DNA from: Anadara kagoshimensis
Taxonomy: Eukaryota; Mollusca; Bivalvia; Arcoida; Arcidae
DNA length: 64,000 nt
Direction: 5' to 3'
NCBI GenBank assembly: GCA_021292105.1
Contig: CM037874.1
Location: forward strand, 20,953,534-21,017,533
Part shown: piece after piece, positions 48,276 to 60,916 of the stretch
How the letters are laid out: each line of letters begins with the position of its first letter
Numbering within the stretch: position 1 is the stretch's first letter
The notes under the pieces: generated by a model
What the model saw: the letters and a program-made list of their open reading frames with translations, nothing else
Told to the model about the DNA's origin: nothing
The model's database searches: none
Position numbers and translations under genes: made by a program

Positions 48276-48356
48276 TTGATATGTACAAAATGATTCCATA
48301 GAAGCTTGGCTCTGTGCATGTAGGTACTTAGTGCAAGAATATATGAGTGGCTTTAA

Positions 48357-49356
48357 NNNNNNNNNNNNNNNNNNNNNNNNNNNNNNNNNNNNNNNNNNNN
48401 NNNNNNNNNNNNNNNNNNNNNNNNNNNNNNNNNNNNNNNNNNNNNNNNNNNNNNNNNNNNNNNNNNNNNNNNNNNNNNNNNNNNNNNNNNNNNNNNNNNN
48501 NNNNNNNNNNNNNNNNNNNNNNNNNNNNNNNNNNNNNNNNNNNNNNNNNNNNNNNNNNNNNNNNNNNNNNNNNNNNNNNNNNNNNNNNNNNNNNNNNNNN
48601 NNNNNNNNNNNNNNNNNNNNNNNNNNNNNNNNNNNNNNNNNNNNNNNNNNNNNNNNNNNNNNNNNNNNNNNNNNNNNNNNNNNNNNNNNNNNNNNNNNNN
48701 NNNNNNNNNNNNNNNNNNNNNNNNNNNNNNNNNNNNNNNNNNNNNNNNNNNNNNNNNNNNNNNNNNNNNNNNNNNNNNNNNNNNNNNNNNNNNNNNNNNN
48801 NNNNNNNNNNNNNNNNNNNNNNNNNNNNNNNNNNNNNNNNNNNNNNNNNNNNNNNNNNNNNNNNNNNNNNNNNNNNNNNNNNNNNNNNNNNNNNNNNNNN
48901 NNNNNNNNNNNNNNNNNNNNNNNNNNNNNNNNNNNNNNNNNNNNNNNNNNNNNNNNNNNNNNNNNNNNNNNNNNNNNNNNNNNNNNNNNNNNNNNNNNNN
49001 NNNNNNNNNNNNNNNNNNNNNNNNNNNNNNNNNNNNNNNNNNNNNNNNNNNNNNNNNNNNNNNNNNNNNNNNNNNNNNNNNNNNNNNNNNNNNNNNNNNN
49101 NNNNNNNNNNNNNNNNNNNNNNNNNNNNNNNNNNNNNNNNNNNNNNNNNNNNNNNNNNNNNNNNNNNNNNNNNNNNNNNNNNNNNNNNNNNNNNNNNNNN
49201 NNNNNNNNNNNNNNNNNNNNNNNNNNNNNNNNNNNNNNNNNNNNNNNNNNNNNNNNNNNNNNNNNNNNNNNNNNNNNNNNNNNNNNNNNNNNNNNNNNNN
49301 NNNNNNNNNNNNNNNNNNNNNNNNNNNNNNNNNNNNNNNNNNNNNNNNNNNNNNNN
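48357..49356. other. assembly gap, exactly 1,000 N
   Basis: A round-number run of N, so the true size is unknown. The sequence resumes in the middle of a 1.6-kb repeat unit, so missing units probably lie in the gap. Confidence 0.99.
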
Positions 49357-52300
49357 AATTGTACCGTTTATCTCGGCCCTTGTTCGCTACATTCCACAGC
49401 TTTTTGGCAGCTTTGCAGCTGTTATGTATCTGTCTCGTCGGAATTACGTTTTGATAACATATATATAACGGGTCATGTACAGTACAGGTCTGTCGAAAGT
49501 TTAACATTAAGAAATTGTACCGTTTATCTCAGCCCCTCGTTAGCTACATTTCCACAGCTTTTCGGCAGCGTGGCAGCTGTTATCTATCTCTCGACAGTTT
49601 TTCGATCACTAGCTGTCAGTAGAAATTCCTAAAACTGCTATTATACGCTTCGTCGAATTACGTTTTAATAACATATAACGGCTAATGTACAGTACAGACC
49701 CGTCGAAAGTTAACATTAAGGTAACGAGATAGTGGCCCTCGTAAGCTACATTTCCACAGCTTTTTGGCAGTGATATCTATCTCTCAACATTTTTTAGTCA
49801 ATAAAAATCCATACCCCGGTCACTCGGTTGCCGGGATTTCACTACTTTTTCTTAGCTACTTTTTGTTAAACTTTCGACAGGTCTGTACTTAACATGCGGG
49901 CGCTTTTGAATACACTAAAACGGACAGTCTGCATGGTTTCACAGATGTCCTGAATACTATGCGATATTAATTGTGACGTCATAGAGAGGATGCTCTTCTC
50001 TATGACCACAATAAGTTCTTTCTATGACGCCACAATCGATTCTTAGTAACGGGATCGAACCCGAGATTGTTATGTTTTTCTGACTCTCTTCATGCATTCA
50101 GCGCAATCAACAAAGTGTGAATAAAACAAAATGTAACTTAACAATCACTAAAAGGAGTTGAATTGAGTTGATTAATAGTGTTTATTGTCCCAGTCAAGAA
50201 TATTTCACTTATATCGAGACGTCGCCAGCTATAGGCGAAGGTGCATAAAATTTGCCTGGCGTTACGTCGATGGCATTATACAGCAGGGTTCTTTAGGGTG
50301 CAAAGGAGGAAATGTGTAAAAACGTGGAAATTGATGAAGAAAAAAGAACAAAATGTGATGATAAGAAAAGATGAGATGTAGACAATCGGAAAATTGTATT
50401 TATATGAAATGCATGATGTTAAAGTTGGTAGTGCAGTGTTTTCTTTCCATATAAGTAAGTAGGGCCTGCACACTAAAGCACGCTCGCGTACGCATACAGC
50501 GGCGAACTGTGTATTGGGCTGATTGCTCTTTGGAAGCAATCCTAACTGTACTACAACCGTTAAGCCTTTGCTCTAAATCCTACTTATCACCGTATTACAC
50601 TAAAGGGGAAACGCGCCTCGCTTTTTTCTCTTCTCATGTTTGACTTATGCTTTCTCAAACAAACAATAACACCGTGTGTTGTGTGAAACGGCACTATTTC
50701 TATCAAACTCTAAGAGATAAAACTAATCAGAAGTTGCATTACACATTTTTTAATTATTCTTGTAATTTTGGTAATTCGGAAAACTGAATTGTTACAGATT
50801 TGTTACCAAATACTTAAAAAATATACTCAAAAATTCCTTAAATCGCTTTTACAAACTTCGTCGACTTACGTTTTTGATAGCATATATCACGGGTCATGTA
50901 CAGTACAGGCCTGTCGAAAGTTTTACATTAAAATAACGAAATTGTACCTTTATCTCGGCCCCTTGTTCGCTACATTTCCACAGCTTTTTGGCAGCTTTGC
51001 AGCTGTTATGTATCTGTCTCGTCGGAATTACGTTTTTGATAACATATATATAACGGGTCATGTACAGTACAGGTCTGTCGAAAGTTTAACATTAAGAAAT
51101 TGTACCGTTTATCTCAGCCCCTCGTTAGCTACATTTCCACAGCTTTTCGGCAGCGTGGCAGCTGTTATCTATCTCTCGACAGTTTTTCGATCACTAGCTG
51201 TCAGTAGAAATCTCCAAAACTGCTATTATACGCTTCGTCGACATTACGTTTTAATAACATATAACGGCTAATGTACAGTACAGACCGTCGAAAGTTTAAC
51301 ATTAAGGTAACGAGATAGTGGCCCCTCGTAAGCTACATTTCCACAGCTTTTTGGCAGGTGATATCTATCTCTCAACATTTTTTTTAGTCAATAAAAATCC
51401 ATACCCCGGTCACTCGGTTTGCCGGGATTTCACTACTTTTCTTAGCTAACTTTTTTGTTAAACTTTCGACAGGTCTGTACTTAACATGCGGGCGCTTTTG
51501 AATACACTAAAACGGACAGTCTGCATGTTGTTTCACAGATGTCCTGAATACTATGCGATATTAATTGTGACGTCATAGAGAGGATGCTCTTCTCTATGAC
51601 GCCACAATAAGTTCTTTCTATGACGCCACAATCGATTCTTAGTAACGGGATCGAACCCGAGATTGTTATGTTTTTCTGACTCTCTTCATGCATTCAGCGC
51701 AATCAACAAAGTGTGAATAAAACAAAATGTAACTTAACAATCACTAAAAGGAGTTGAATTGAGTTGATTAATAGTGTTTTATTGTCCCAGTCAAGAATAT
51801 TCACTTATATCGAGACGTCGCCAGCTATAGGCGAAGGTGCATAAAATTTGCCTGTGCGTTACGTCGATGGCATTATACAGCAGGGTTCTTTAGGGTGCAA
51901 AGGAGGAAATGTGTAAAAACGTGGAAATTGATGAAGAAAAAAAGAACAAAATGTTGATGATAAGAAAAGATGAGATGTAGACAATCGGAAAAATTGTATT
52001 TATATGAAAATGCATGATGTTAAAGTTGGTATGTGCAGTGTTTTCTTTCCATATAAGTAAGTAGGGGCCTGCACACTAAAGCACGCTCGCGTACGCATAC
52101 AGCGGCGAACTGTGTATTGGGCTGATTGCTCTTTGGAAGCAATCCTAACTGTACTACAACCGTTAAGCCTTTGCTCTAAATCCTACTTATCACCGTATTA
52201 CACTAACGGGGAAAAGCGCCTCGCTTTTTCTCTTCTCATGTTTGACTTATGCTTTCTCAAACAAACAATAACACCGTGTGTTGTGTGAAACGGCACTATT

Positions 52301-54101
52301 TCTATCAAACTCTAAGAGATAAAACTAATCAGAAGTTGCATTACACATTTTTTAATTATTCTTGTAATTTTGGTAATTTCGGAAAACTGAATTGTTACAG
52401 ATTTGTTACCAAAATACTTAAAAATATACTAAAAATTCCTTAAATCGCTTTTACAAACTTCGTCGGACTTACGTTTTTGATAGCATATATCACGGGTCAT
52501 GTACAGTACAGGCCTGTCGAAAGTTTTACATTAAAATAACGAAATTGTACCGTTTATCTCGGCCCCTTGTTCGCTACATTTCCACAGCTTTTTGGCAGCT
52601 TTGCAGCTGTTATGTATCTGTCTCGTCGGATTACGTTTTTGATAACATAATATAACGGGTCATGTACAGTACAGGTCTGTCGAAAGTTTAACATTAAGAA
52701 ATTGTACCGTTTATCTCAGCCCTCGTTAGCTACATTTCCACAGCTTTTCGGCAGCGTGGCAGCTGTTATCTATCTCTCGACAGTTTTTCGATCACTAGCT
52801 GTCAGTAGAAATTCCTAAAACTGCTATTATACGCTTCGTCGACATTACGTTTTAATAACATATAACGGCTAATGTACAGTACAGACCCGTCGAAAGTTTA
52901 ACATTAAGGTAACGAGATAGTGGCCCCTCGTAAGCTACATTTCCACAGCTTTTTGGCAGGTGATATCTATCTCTCAACATTTTTTTAGTCAATAAAATCC
53001 ATATCCCGGTCACTCGGTTGCCGGGATTTCACTACTTTTTCTTAGCTAACTTTTTTGTTAAACTTTTGACAGGTCTGTACTTAACATGCGGGCGCTTTTG
53101 AATACACTAAAACGGACAGTCTGCATGTTGTTTCACAGATGTCCTGAATACTATGCGATATTAATTGTGACGTCATAGAGAGGATGCTCTTCTCTATGAC
53201 GCCACAATAAGTTCTTTCTATGACGCCACAATCGATTCTTAGTAACGGGATCGAACCGAGATTGTTATGTTTTTCTGACTCTCTTCATGCATTCAGCGCA
53301 ATCAACAAAGTGTGAATAAAAAAAATGTAACTTAACAATCACTAAAAGGAGTTGAATTGAGTTGATTAATAGTGTTTATTGTCCCAGTCAAGAATATTTC
53401 ACTTATATCGAGACGTCGCCAGCTATAGGCGAAGGTGCATAAAATTTGCCTGTGCGTTACGTCGATGGCATTATACAGCAGGGTTCTTTAGGGTGCAAAG
53501 GAGGAAATGTGTAAAAACGTGGAAATTGATGAAGAAAAAAAGACAAATGTTGATGATAAGAAAAGATGAGTTGTAGACAATCGGAAAAATTGTATTTATA
53601 TGAAAATGCATGATGTTAAAGTTGGTATGTGCAGTGTTTTCTTTCCATATAAGTAAGTAGGGGCCTCCACACTAAAGCACGCTCGCGTACGCATACAGCG
53701 GCGAACTGTGTATTGGGCTGATTGCTCTTTGGAAGCAATCCTAACTGTACTACAACAGTTAAGCCTTTGCTCTAAATCCTACTTATCACCGTATTACACT
53801 AACGGGGAAAAGCGCCTCGCTTTTTTCTCTTCTCATGTTCGACTTATGCTTTCTCAAACAAACAATAACACCGTGTGTTGTGTGAAACGGCACTATTTCT
53901 ATCAAACTCTAAGAGATAAAACTAATCAGAAGTTGCATTACACATTTTTTAATTATTCTTGTAATTTTGGTAATTTCGGAAAACTGAATTGTTACAGATT
54001 TGTTACCAAAATACTTAAAAATATACTAAAAAATTCCTTAAATCGCTTTTACAAACTTCGTCGGACTTACGTTTTTGATAGCATATATCACGGGTCATGT
54101 A

Positions 54102-54684
54102 CAGTACAGGCCTGTCGAAAGTTTTACATTAAAATAACGAAATTGTACCGTTTATCTCGGCCCCTTGTTCGCTACATTTCCACAGCTTTTTGGCAGCTTT
54201 GCAGCTGTTATGTATCTGTCTCGTCGGAATTACGTTTTTGATAACATATATATAACGGGTCATGTACAGTACAGGTCTGTCGAAAGTTTAACATTAAGAA
54301 ATTGTACCGTTTATCTCAGCCCCTCGTTAGCTACATTTCCACAGCTTTTCGGCAGCGTGGCAGCTGTTATCTATCTCTCGACAGTTTTTCGATCACTAGC
54401 TGTCAGTAGAAATTCCTAAAACTGCTATTATACGCTTCGTCGACATTACGTTTTAATAACATATAACGGCTAATGTACAGTACAGACCCGTCGAAAGTTT
54501 AACATTAAGGTAACGAGATAGTGGCCCCTCGTAAGCTACATTTCCACAGCTTTTTGGCAGGTGATATCTATCTCTCAACATTTTTTTAGTCAATAAAAAT
54601 CCATATCCCGGTCACTCGGTTGCCGGGATTTCACTACTTTTTCTTAGCTAACTTTTTTGTTAAACTTTCGACAGGTCTGTACTT
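54102..54684 (+). mobile_element. composite family A MITE in a representative 1.6-kb unit
   Basis: Three left ends (CAGTACAGGCCTGTCGAAAG, then CAGTACAGGTCTGTCG, then CAGTACAGACCCGTCG), spaced about 163 and 210 bp, lead to a single right end, TTAAACTTTCGACAGGTCTG plus TACTT. Each subrepeat repeats TACATTTCCACAGCTTTT and a GGCAGC block. Equivalent segments occur in every unit, with one or two extra subrepeats near 57,480 and 59,220. Confidence 0.75.
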
Positions 54685-54765
54685 AACATGCGGGCGCTTT
54701 TGAATACACTAAAACGGACAGTCTGCATGTTGTTTCACAGATGTCCTGAATACTATGCGATATTA

Positions 54766-54810
54766 ATTGTGACGTCATAGAGAGGATGCTCTTCTCTATG
54801 ACGCCACAAT
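54766..54810. repeat. 45-bp hairpin carrying a TGACGTCA site
   Basis: ATTGTGACGTCATAGAGA and TCTCTATGACGCCACAAT are near-perfect mirror arms around a 9-base loop, followed by a third TCTATGACGCCACAATCG copy. TGACGTCA is the CRE consensus. Any regulatory role is untested. One per 1.6-kb unit. Confidence 0.6.
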
Positions 54811-54842
54811 AAGTTCTTTCTATGACGCCACAATCGATTCTT

Positions 54843-54908
54843 AGTAACGGGATCGAACCCGAGATTGTTATGTTTTTCTGACTCTCTTCATGCATTCAGC
54901 GCAATCAA
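54843..54908 (-). repeat. tRNA-type B box and SINE head relic in the repeat unit
   Basis: The minus strand reads CTCGGGTTCGATCCCGTTAC, an exact match to the B-box pattern GGTTCGATCC. The expected A-box area upstream (GCGCTGAATGCATGAAGAG) is weak. The acceptor stem cannot be formed, so this is not a tRNA gene. Confidence 0.5.
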
Positions 54909-54969
54909 CAAAGTGTGAATAAAACAAAATGTAACTTAACAATCACTAAAAGGAGTTGAATTGAGTTGA

Positions 54970-55080
54970 TTAATAGTGTTTATTGTCCCAGTCAAGAATA
55001 TTTCACTTATATCGAGACGTCGCCAGCTATAGGCGAAGGTGCATAAAATTTGCCTGTGCGTTACGTCGATGGCATTATAC
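54970..55080 (-). repeat. SINE core domain in the repeat unit
   Basis: Closely matches the tail-side core of the SINE at 26,527-26,838: GAATATTTCACTTATATCGA, GCCAGCTATAGGCGAAGGTG and GATGGCATTATA blocks in the same order. Present in each unit. Confidence 0.65.
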
Positions 55081-58000
55081 AGCAGGGTTCTTTAGGGTGC
55101 AAAGGAGGAAATGTGTAAAAACGTGGAAATTGATGAAGAAAAAAAGAACAAAATGTTGATGATAAGAAAAGATGAGTTGTAGACAATCGGAAAAATTGTA
55201 TTTATATGAAAATGCATGATGTTAAAGTTGGTATGTGCAGTGTTTTCTTTCCATATAAGTAAGTAGGGGCCTCCACACTAAAGCACGCTCGCGTACGCAT
55301 ACAGCGGCGAACTGTGTATTGGGCTGATTGCTCTTTGGAAGCAATCCTAACTGTACTACAACAGTTAAGCCTTTGCTCTAAATCCTACTTATCACCGTAT
55401 TACACTAACGGGGAAAAGCGCCTCGCTTTTTTCTCTTCTCATGTTCGACTTATGCTTTCTCAAACAAACAATAACACCGTGTGTTGTGTGAAACGGCACT
55501 ATTTCTATCAAACTCTAAGAGATAAAACTAATCAGAAGTTGCATTACACATTTTTTAATTATTCTTGTAATTTTGGTAATTTCGGAAAACTGAATTGTTA
55601 CAGATTTGTTACCAAAATACTTAAAAATATACTAAAAAATTCCTTAAATCGCTTTTACAAACTTCGTCGGACTTACGTTTTTGATAGCATATATCACGGG
55701 TCATGTACAGTACAGGCCTGTCGAAAGTTTTACATTAAATAACGAAATTGTACCGTTTATCTCGGCCCTTGTTCGCTACATTTCCACAGCTTTTTGGCAG
55801 CTTTGCAGCTGTTATGTATCTGTCTCGTCGGAATTACGTTTTTGATAACATATATATAACGGGTCATGTACAGTACAGGTCTGTCGAAAGTTTAACATTA
55901 AGAAATTGTACCGTTTATCTCAGCCCCTCGTTAGCTACATTTCCACAGCTTTTCGGCAGCGTGGCAGCTGTTATCTATCTCTCGACAGTTTTTCGATCAC
56001 TAGCTGTCAGTAGAAATTCCTAAAACTGCTATTATACGCTTCGTCGACATTACGTTTTAATAACATATAACGGCTAATGTACAGTACAGACCCGTCGAAA
56101 GTTTAACATTAAGGTAACGAGATAGTGGCCCCTCGTAAGCTACATTTCCACAGCTTTTGGCAGGTGATATCTATCTCTCAACATTTTTTTAGTCAATAAA
56201 AATCCATATCCCGGTCACTCGGTTGCCGGGATTTCACTACTTTTTCTTAGCTAACTTTTTTGTTAAACTTTCGACAGGTCTGTACTTAACATGCGGGCGC
56301 TTTTGAATACACTAAAACGGACAGTCTGCATGTTGTTTCACAGATGTCCTGAATACTATGCGATATTAATTGTGACGTCATAGAGAGGATGCTCTTCTCT
56401 ATGACGCCACAATAAGTTCTTTCTATGACGCCACAATCGATTCTTAGTAACGGGATCGAACCCGAGATTGTTATGTTTTTCTGACTCTCTTCATGCATTC
56501 AGCGCAATCAACAAAGTGTGAATAAAACAAAATGTAACTTAACAATCACTAAAAGGAGTTGAATTGAGTTGATTAATAGTGTTTATTGTCCCAGTCAAGA
56601 ATATTTCACTTATATCGAGACGTCGCCAGCTATAGGCGAAGGTGCATAAAATTTGCCTGTGCGTTACGTCGATGGCATTATACAGCAGGGTTCTTTAGGG
56701 TGCAAAGGAGGAAATGTGTAAAAACGTGGAAATTGATGAAGAAAAAAGAACAAAATGTTGATGATAAGAAAAGATGAGATGTAGACAATCGGAAAAATTG
56801 TATTTATATGAAAATGCATGATGTTAAAGTTGGTATGTGCAGTGTTTTCTTTCCATATAAGTAAGTAGGGGCCTGCACACTAAAGCACGCTCGCGTACGC
56901 ATACAGCGGCGAACTGTGTATTGGGCTGATTGCTCTTTGGAAGCAATCCTAACTGTACTACAACCGTTAAGCCTTGCTCTAAATCCTACTTATCACCGTA
57001 TTACACTAACGGGGAAAAGCGCCTCGCTTTTTTCTCTTCTCATGTTTGACTTATGCTTTCTCAAACAAACAATAACACCGTGTGTTGTGTGAAACGGCAC
57101 TATTTCTATCAAACTCTAAGAGATAAAACTAATCAGAAGTTGCATTACACATTTTTTAATTATTCTTGTAATTTTGGTAATTTCGGAAAACTGAATTGTT
57201 ACAGATTTGTTACCAAAATACTTAAAAATATACTAAAAAATTCCTTAAATCGCTTTTACAAACTTCGTCGGACTTACGTTTTTGATAGCATATATCACGG
57301 GTCATGTACAGTACAGGCCTGTCGAAAGTTTTACATTAAAATAACGAAATTGTACCGTTTATCTCGGCCCCTTGTTCGCTACATTTCCACAGCTTTTTGG
57401 CAGCTTTGCAGCTGTTATGTATCTGTCTCGTCGGAATTACGTTTTTGATAACATATATATAACGGGTCATGTACAGTACAGGTCTGTCGAAAGTTTTACA
57501 TTAAAATAACGAAATTGTACCGTTTATCTCGGCCCCTTGTTCACTACATTTCCACAGCTTTTTGGCAGCTTTGCAGCTGTTATGTATCTGTGTCGTCGGA
57601 ATTACGTTTTGATAACATATATATAACGGGTCATGTACAGTACAGGTCTGTCGAAAGTTTAACATTAAGAAATTGTACCGTTTATCTCAGCCCTCATTAG
57701 CTACATTTCCACAGCTTTTCGGCAGCGTGGCAGCTGTTATCTATCTCTCGACAGTTTTCGATCACTAGCTGTCAGTAGAAATTCCTAAAACTGCTATTAT
57801 ACGCTTCGTCGACATTACGTTTTAATAACATATAACGGCTAATGTACAGTACAGACCCGTCGAAAGTTTAACATTAAGGTAACGAGATAGTGGCCCCTCG
57901 TAAGCTACATTTCCACAGCTTTTGGCAGGTGATATCTATCTCTCAACATTTTTTTAGTCAATAAAATCCATACCCCGGTCACTCGGTTGCCGGGATTTCA

Positions 58001-60916
58001 CTACTTTTTCTTAGCTAACTTTTTTGTTAAACTTTCGACAGGTCTGTACTTAACATGCGGGCGCTTTTGAATACACTAAAACGGACAGTCTGCATGTTGT
58101 TTCACAGATGTCCTGAATACTATGCGATATTAATTGTGACGTCATAGAGAGGATGCTCTTCTCTATGACGCCACAATAAGTTCTTTCTATGACGCCACAA
58201 TCGATTCTTAGTAACGGGATCGAACCCGAGATTGTTATGTTTTTCTGACTCTCTTCATGCATTCAGCGCAATCAACAAAGTGTGAATAAAACAAAATGTA
58301 ACTTAACAATCACTAAAAGGAGTTGAATTGAGTTGATTAATAGTGTTTATTGTCCCAGTCAAGAATATTTCACTTATATCGAGACGTCGCCAGCTATAGG
58401 CGGGGGTGCATAAAATTTGCCTGTGCGTTACGTCGATGGCATTATACAGCAGGGTTCTTTAGGGTGCAAAGGAGGAAATGTGTAAAAACGTGGAAATTGA
58501 TGAAGAAAAAAAAGAACAAAATGTTGATGATAAGAAAAGATGAGATGTAGACAATCGGAAAAATTGTATTTATATGAAAATGCATGATGTTAAAGTTGGT
58601 ATGTGCAGTGTTTTCTTTCCATAAGTAAGTAGGGGCCTGCACACTAAAGCACGCTCGCGTACGCATACAGCGGCGAACTGTGTATTGGGCTGATTGCTCT
58701 TTGGAAGCAATCCTAACTGTACTACAACCGTTAAGACTTTGCTCTAAATCCTACTTATCACCGTATTACACTAACGGGGAAAAGCGCCTCGCTTTTTTCT
58801 CTTCTCATGTTTGACTTATGCTTTCTCAAACAAACAATAACACCGTGTGTTGTGTGAAACGGCACTATTTCTATCAAACTCTAAGAGATAAAACTAATCA
58901 GAAGTTGCATTACACATTTTTTAATTATTCTTGTAATTTTGGTAATTTCGGAAAACTGAATTGTTACAGATTTGTTACCAAAATACTTAAAAATATACTC
59001 AAAAATTCCTTAAATCGCTTTTACAAACTTCGTCGGACTTACGTTTTTGATAGCATATATCACGGGTCATGTACAGTACAGGCCTGTCGAAAGTTTTACA
59101 TTAAGATCACGAAATTGTACCGTTTATCTCGGCCCCTTGTTCGCTACATTTCCTCAGCTTTTGGCAGCTTTGCAGCTGTTATCTATCTCTCTCGTCGGAC
59201 TTACGTTTTTGATAACATATATCACGGGTCATGTACAGTACAGGCCTGTCAACAGTTTTACATTAAGATCACGAAATTGTACCGTTTATCTCGGCCCCTT
59301 GTTAGCTACATTTCCACAGCTTTTTGGCAGCTTTGCAGCTGTTATCTATCTCTCTCTTCGAACTTACGTTTTTGATATATATAACGGGTCATGCACAGTA
59401 CAGGTCTGTCGAAAGTTTAACATTAAGAAATTGTACCGTTTATCTCAGCCCCTCGTTAGCTACATTTCCACAGCTTTTCGGCAGCGTGGCAGCTGTTATC
59501 TATCTCTCGACAGTTTTTCGATCACTAGCTGTCAGTAGAAATTCCTAAAACTGCTATTATACGCTTCGTCGATATTACGTTTTAATAACATATAACGGCT
59601 AATGTACAGTACAGACCCGTCGAAAGTTTAACATTAAGGTAACAAGATAGTGGCCCCTCGTAAGCTACATTTCCACAGCTTTTTGACAGCTGTTATCTAT
59701 CTCTCGACATTTTTTTAGTCAATAAAGATCCATATCCCGGTCACTCGGTTGCCGGGCTTTCGCTGCTTTTTCTTAGCTAACTTTTTTGTTAAACTTTCGA
59801 CAGGTCTGTACTTTACATGCGGACGCTTTTGAATACACTAAAACGGACAGTCTGCATGTTGTTTCACAGATGTCCTGAATACTATGCGATATTAATTGTG
59901 ACGTCATAGAGAGGATGCTCTTCTCTATGACGCCACAATAAGTTCTTTCTATGACGCCACAATCGATTCTTAGTAACGGGATCGAACCCGAGATTGTTAT
60001 GTTTTTTCTGACTCTCTTCATGCATTCAGCGCAATCAACAAAGTGTGAATAAAACAAAATGTAACTTAACAATCACTCAAAGGAGTTGAGTTGAGTTGAT
60101 TAATAGTGTTTATTGTCCCAGTCAAGAATATTTCACTTATATCGAGACATCGCCAGCTATTGGCGAAGGTGCATAAAATTTGCCTGTGCGTTACGCCGAT
60201 GGCATTATACAGCAGGGTTCTTTAGGGTGCAAAGGAGGAAATGTGTAAAAACGTGGAAATTGATGAAGAAAAAAAGAACAAAATGTTGATGATAAGAAAA
60301 GATGAGTTGTAGACAATCGGAAAAATTGTATTTATATGAAAATGCATGATGTTAAAGTTGGTATGTGCAGTGTTTTCTTTTCATATAAGTAAGTAGGAGT
60401 CTGCACACTAAAGCACGCTCGCGTACGCATACAGCGGCGAACTGTGTATTGTGCTCTTCTACTTATCACCGTATTACACTAACGGGGAAAAAGCGCCTCG
60501 CTTTTATTCCCTTCTCATGTTTGACTTATGCTTTCTCAAACAAACAATAAAACCGTGTGTTGTGTGAAACGGCACTATTTCTATCAAATTCTAAGAGATA
60601 AAACTAATCAGATGTTGCATTACACATGTTTTAATTATTCTTGTAATTTTGGTAATTTCGGAAAACTGAATTGTTACAGTTTTGTTGCCAAAATACTTAA
60701 AATACACTCAAAAATTCCTTAAATCGTTTTTACAAACTTCGTCGGACTTAGTTTTTGATAACATGTACAGTACAAACATGTCGAAAGTTTTACATTAAGA
60801 TGACGAAATTCTACCGTTTATCTCGGCCCCTTGTTCGCTACATTTCCACAGCTTTTTGGCAGCTTTGCAGCTGTTATCTATCTCTCTCGTCGAACTTACG
60901 TTTTTGATAATATATA

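Larger units (their letters stand above)
45541..48356. other. AT-rich intergenic DNA up to the assembly gap
   Basis: No gene supported. About 46,530-46,780 (CTGTCCATCTGTCC, TTTTAATGAAACTTGCAACA, TGACAACTAGCAAGATGGGG) looks like a dispersed element I recall from other mollusc sequence, but its limits are not visible. A G-rich run (GGGGTGGGGTGGGGGGG) lies near 47,417-47,433. Confidence 0.4.
49357..60916. repeat. 1.6-kb composite tandem array, about 7 units
   Basis: The marker ACATGCGG(G/A)CGC that follows the MITE right end occurs at 49,891, 51,483, 53,083, 54,685, 56,288, 58,052 and 59,814 (spacing 1,592, 1,600, 1,602, 1,603, 1,764, 1,762). The longer spacings come from an extra copy of a 162-bp subrepeat inside the MITE part. 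Each unit has, in order, a composite family A MITE (about 580 bp), a CRE-bearing hairpin, a tRNA-type SINE head, a SINE core and about 500 bp of unassigned DNA. Adjacent units are nearly identical. The first unit after the gap has more single-base gaps and the last is the most diverged. Open frames inside it repeat from unit to unit without protein-like features. Confidence 0.95.

Noticed and set aside
48331-49632. Open frames of 373-433 residues
   Set aside because: They are almost entirely N from the assembly gap.
54843-54908. Functional tRNA gene in each 1.6-kb unit
   Set aside because: Only the B box is good. The A box is weak and no acceptor or anticodon stem can be drawn.
53708-59538. 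Frames of 130-194 residues repeated in each 1.6-kb unit
   Set aside because: They cross MITE and SINE-derived sequence, differ in length by unit indels, and show no protein family features.
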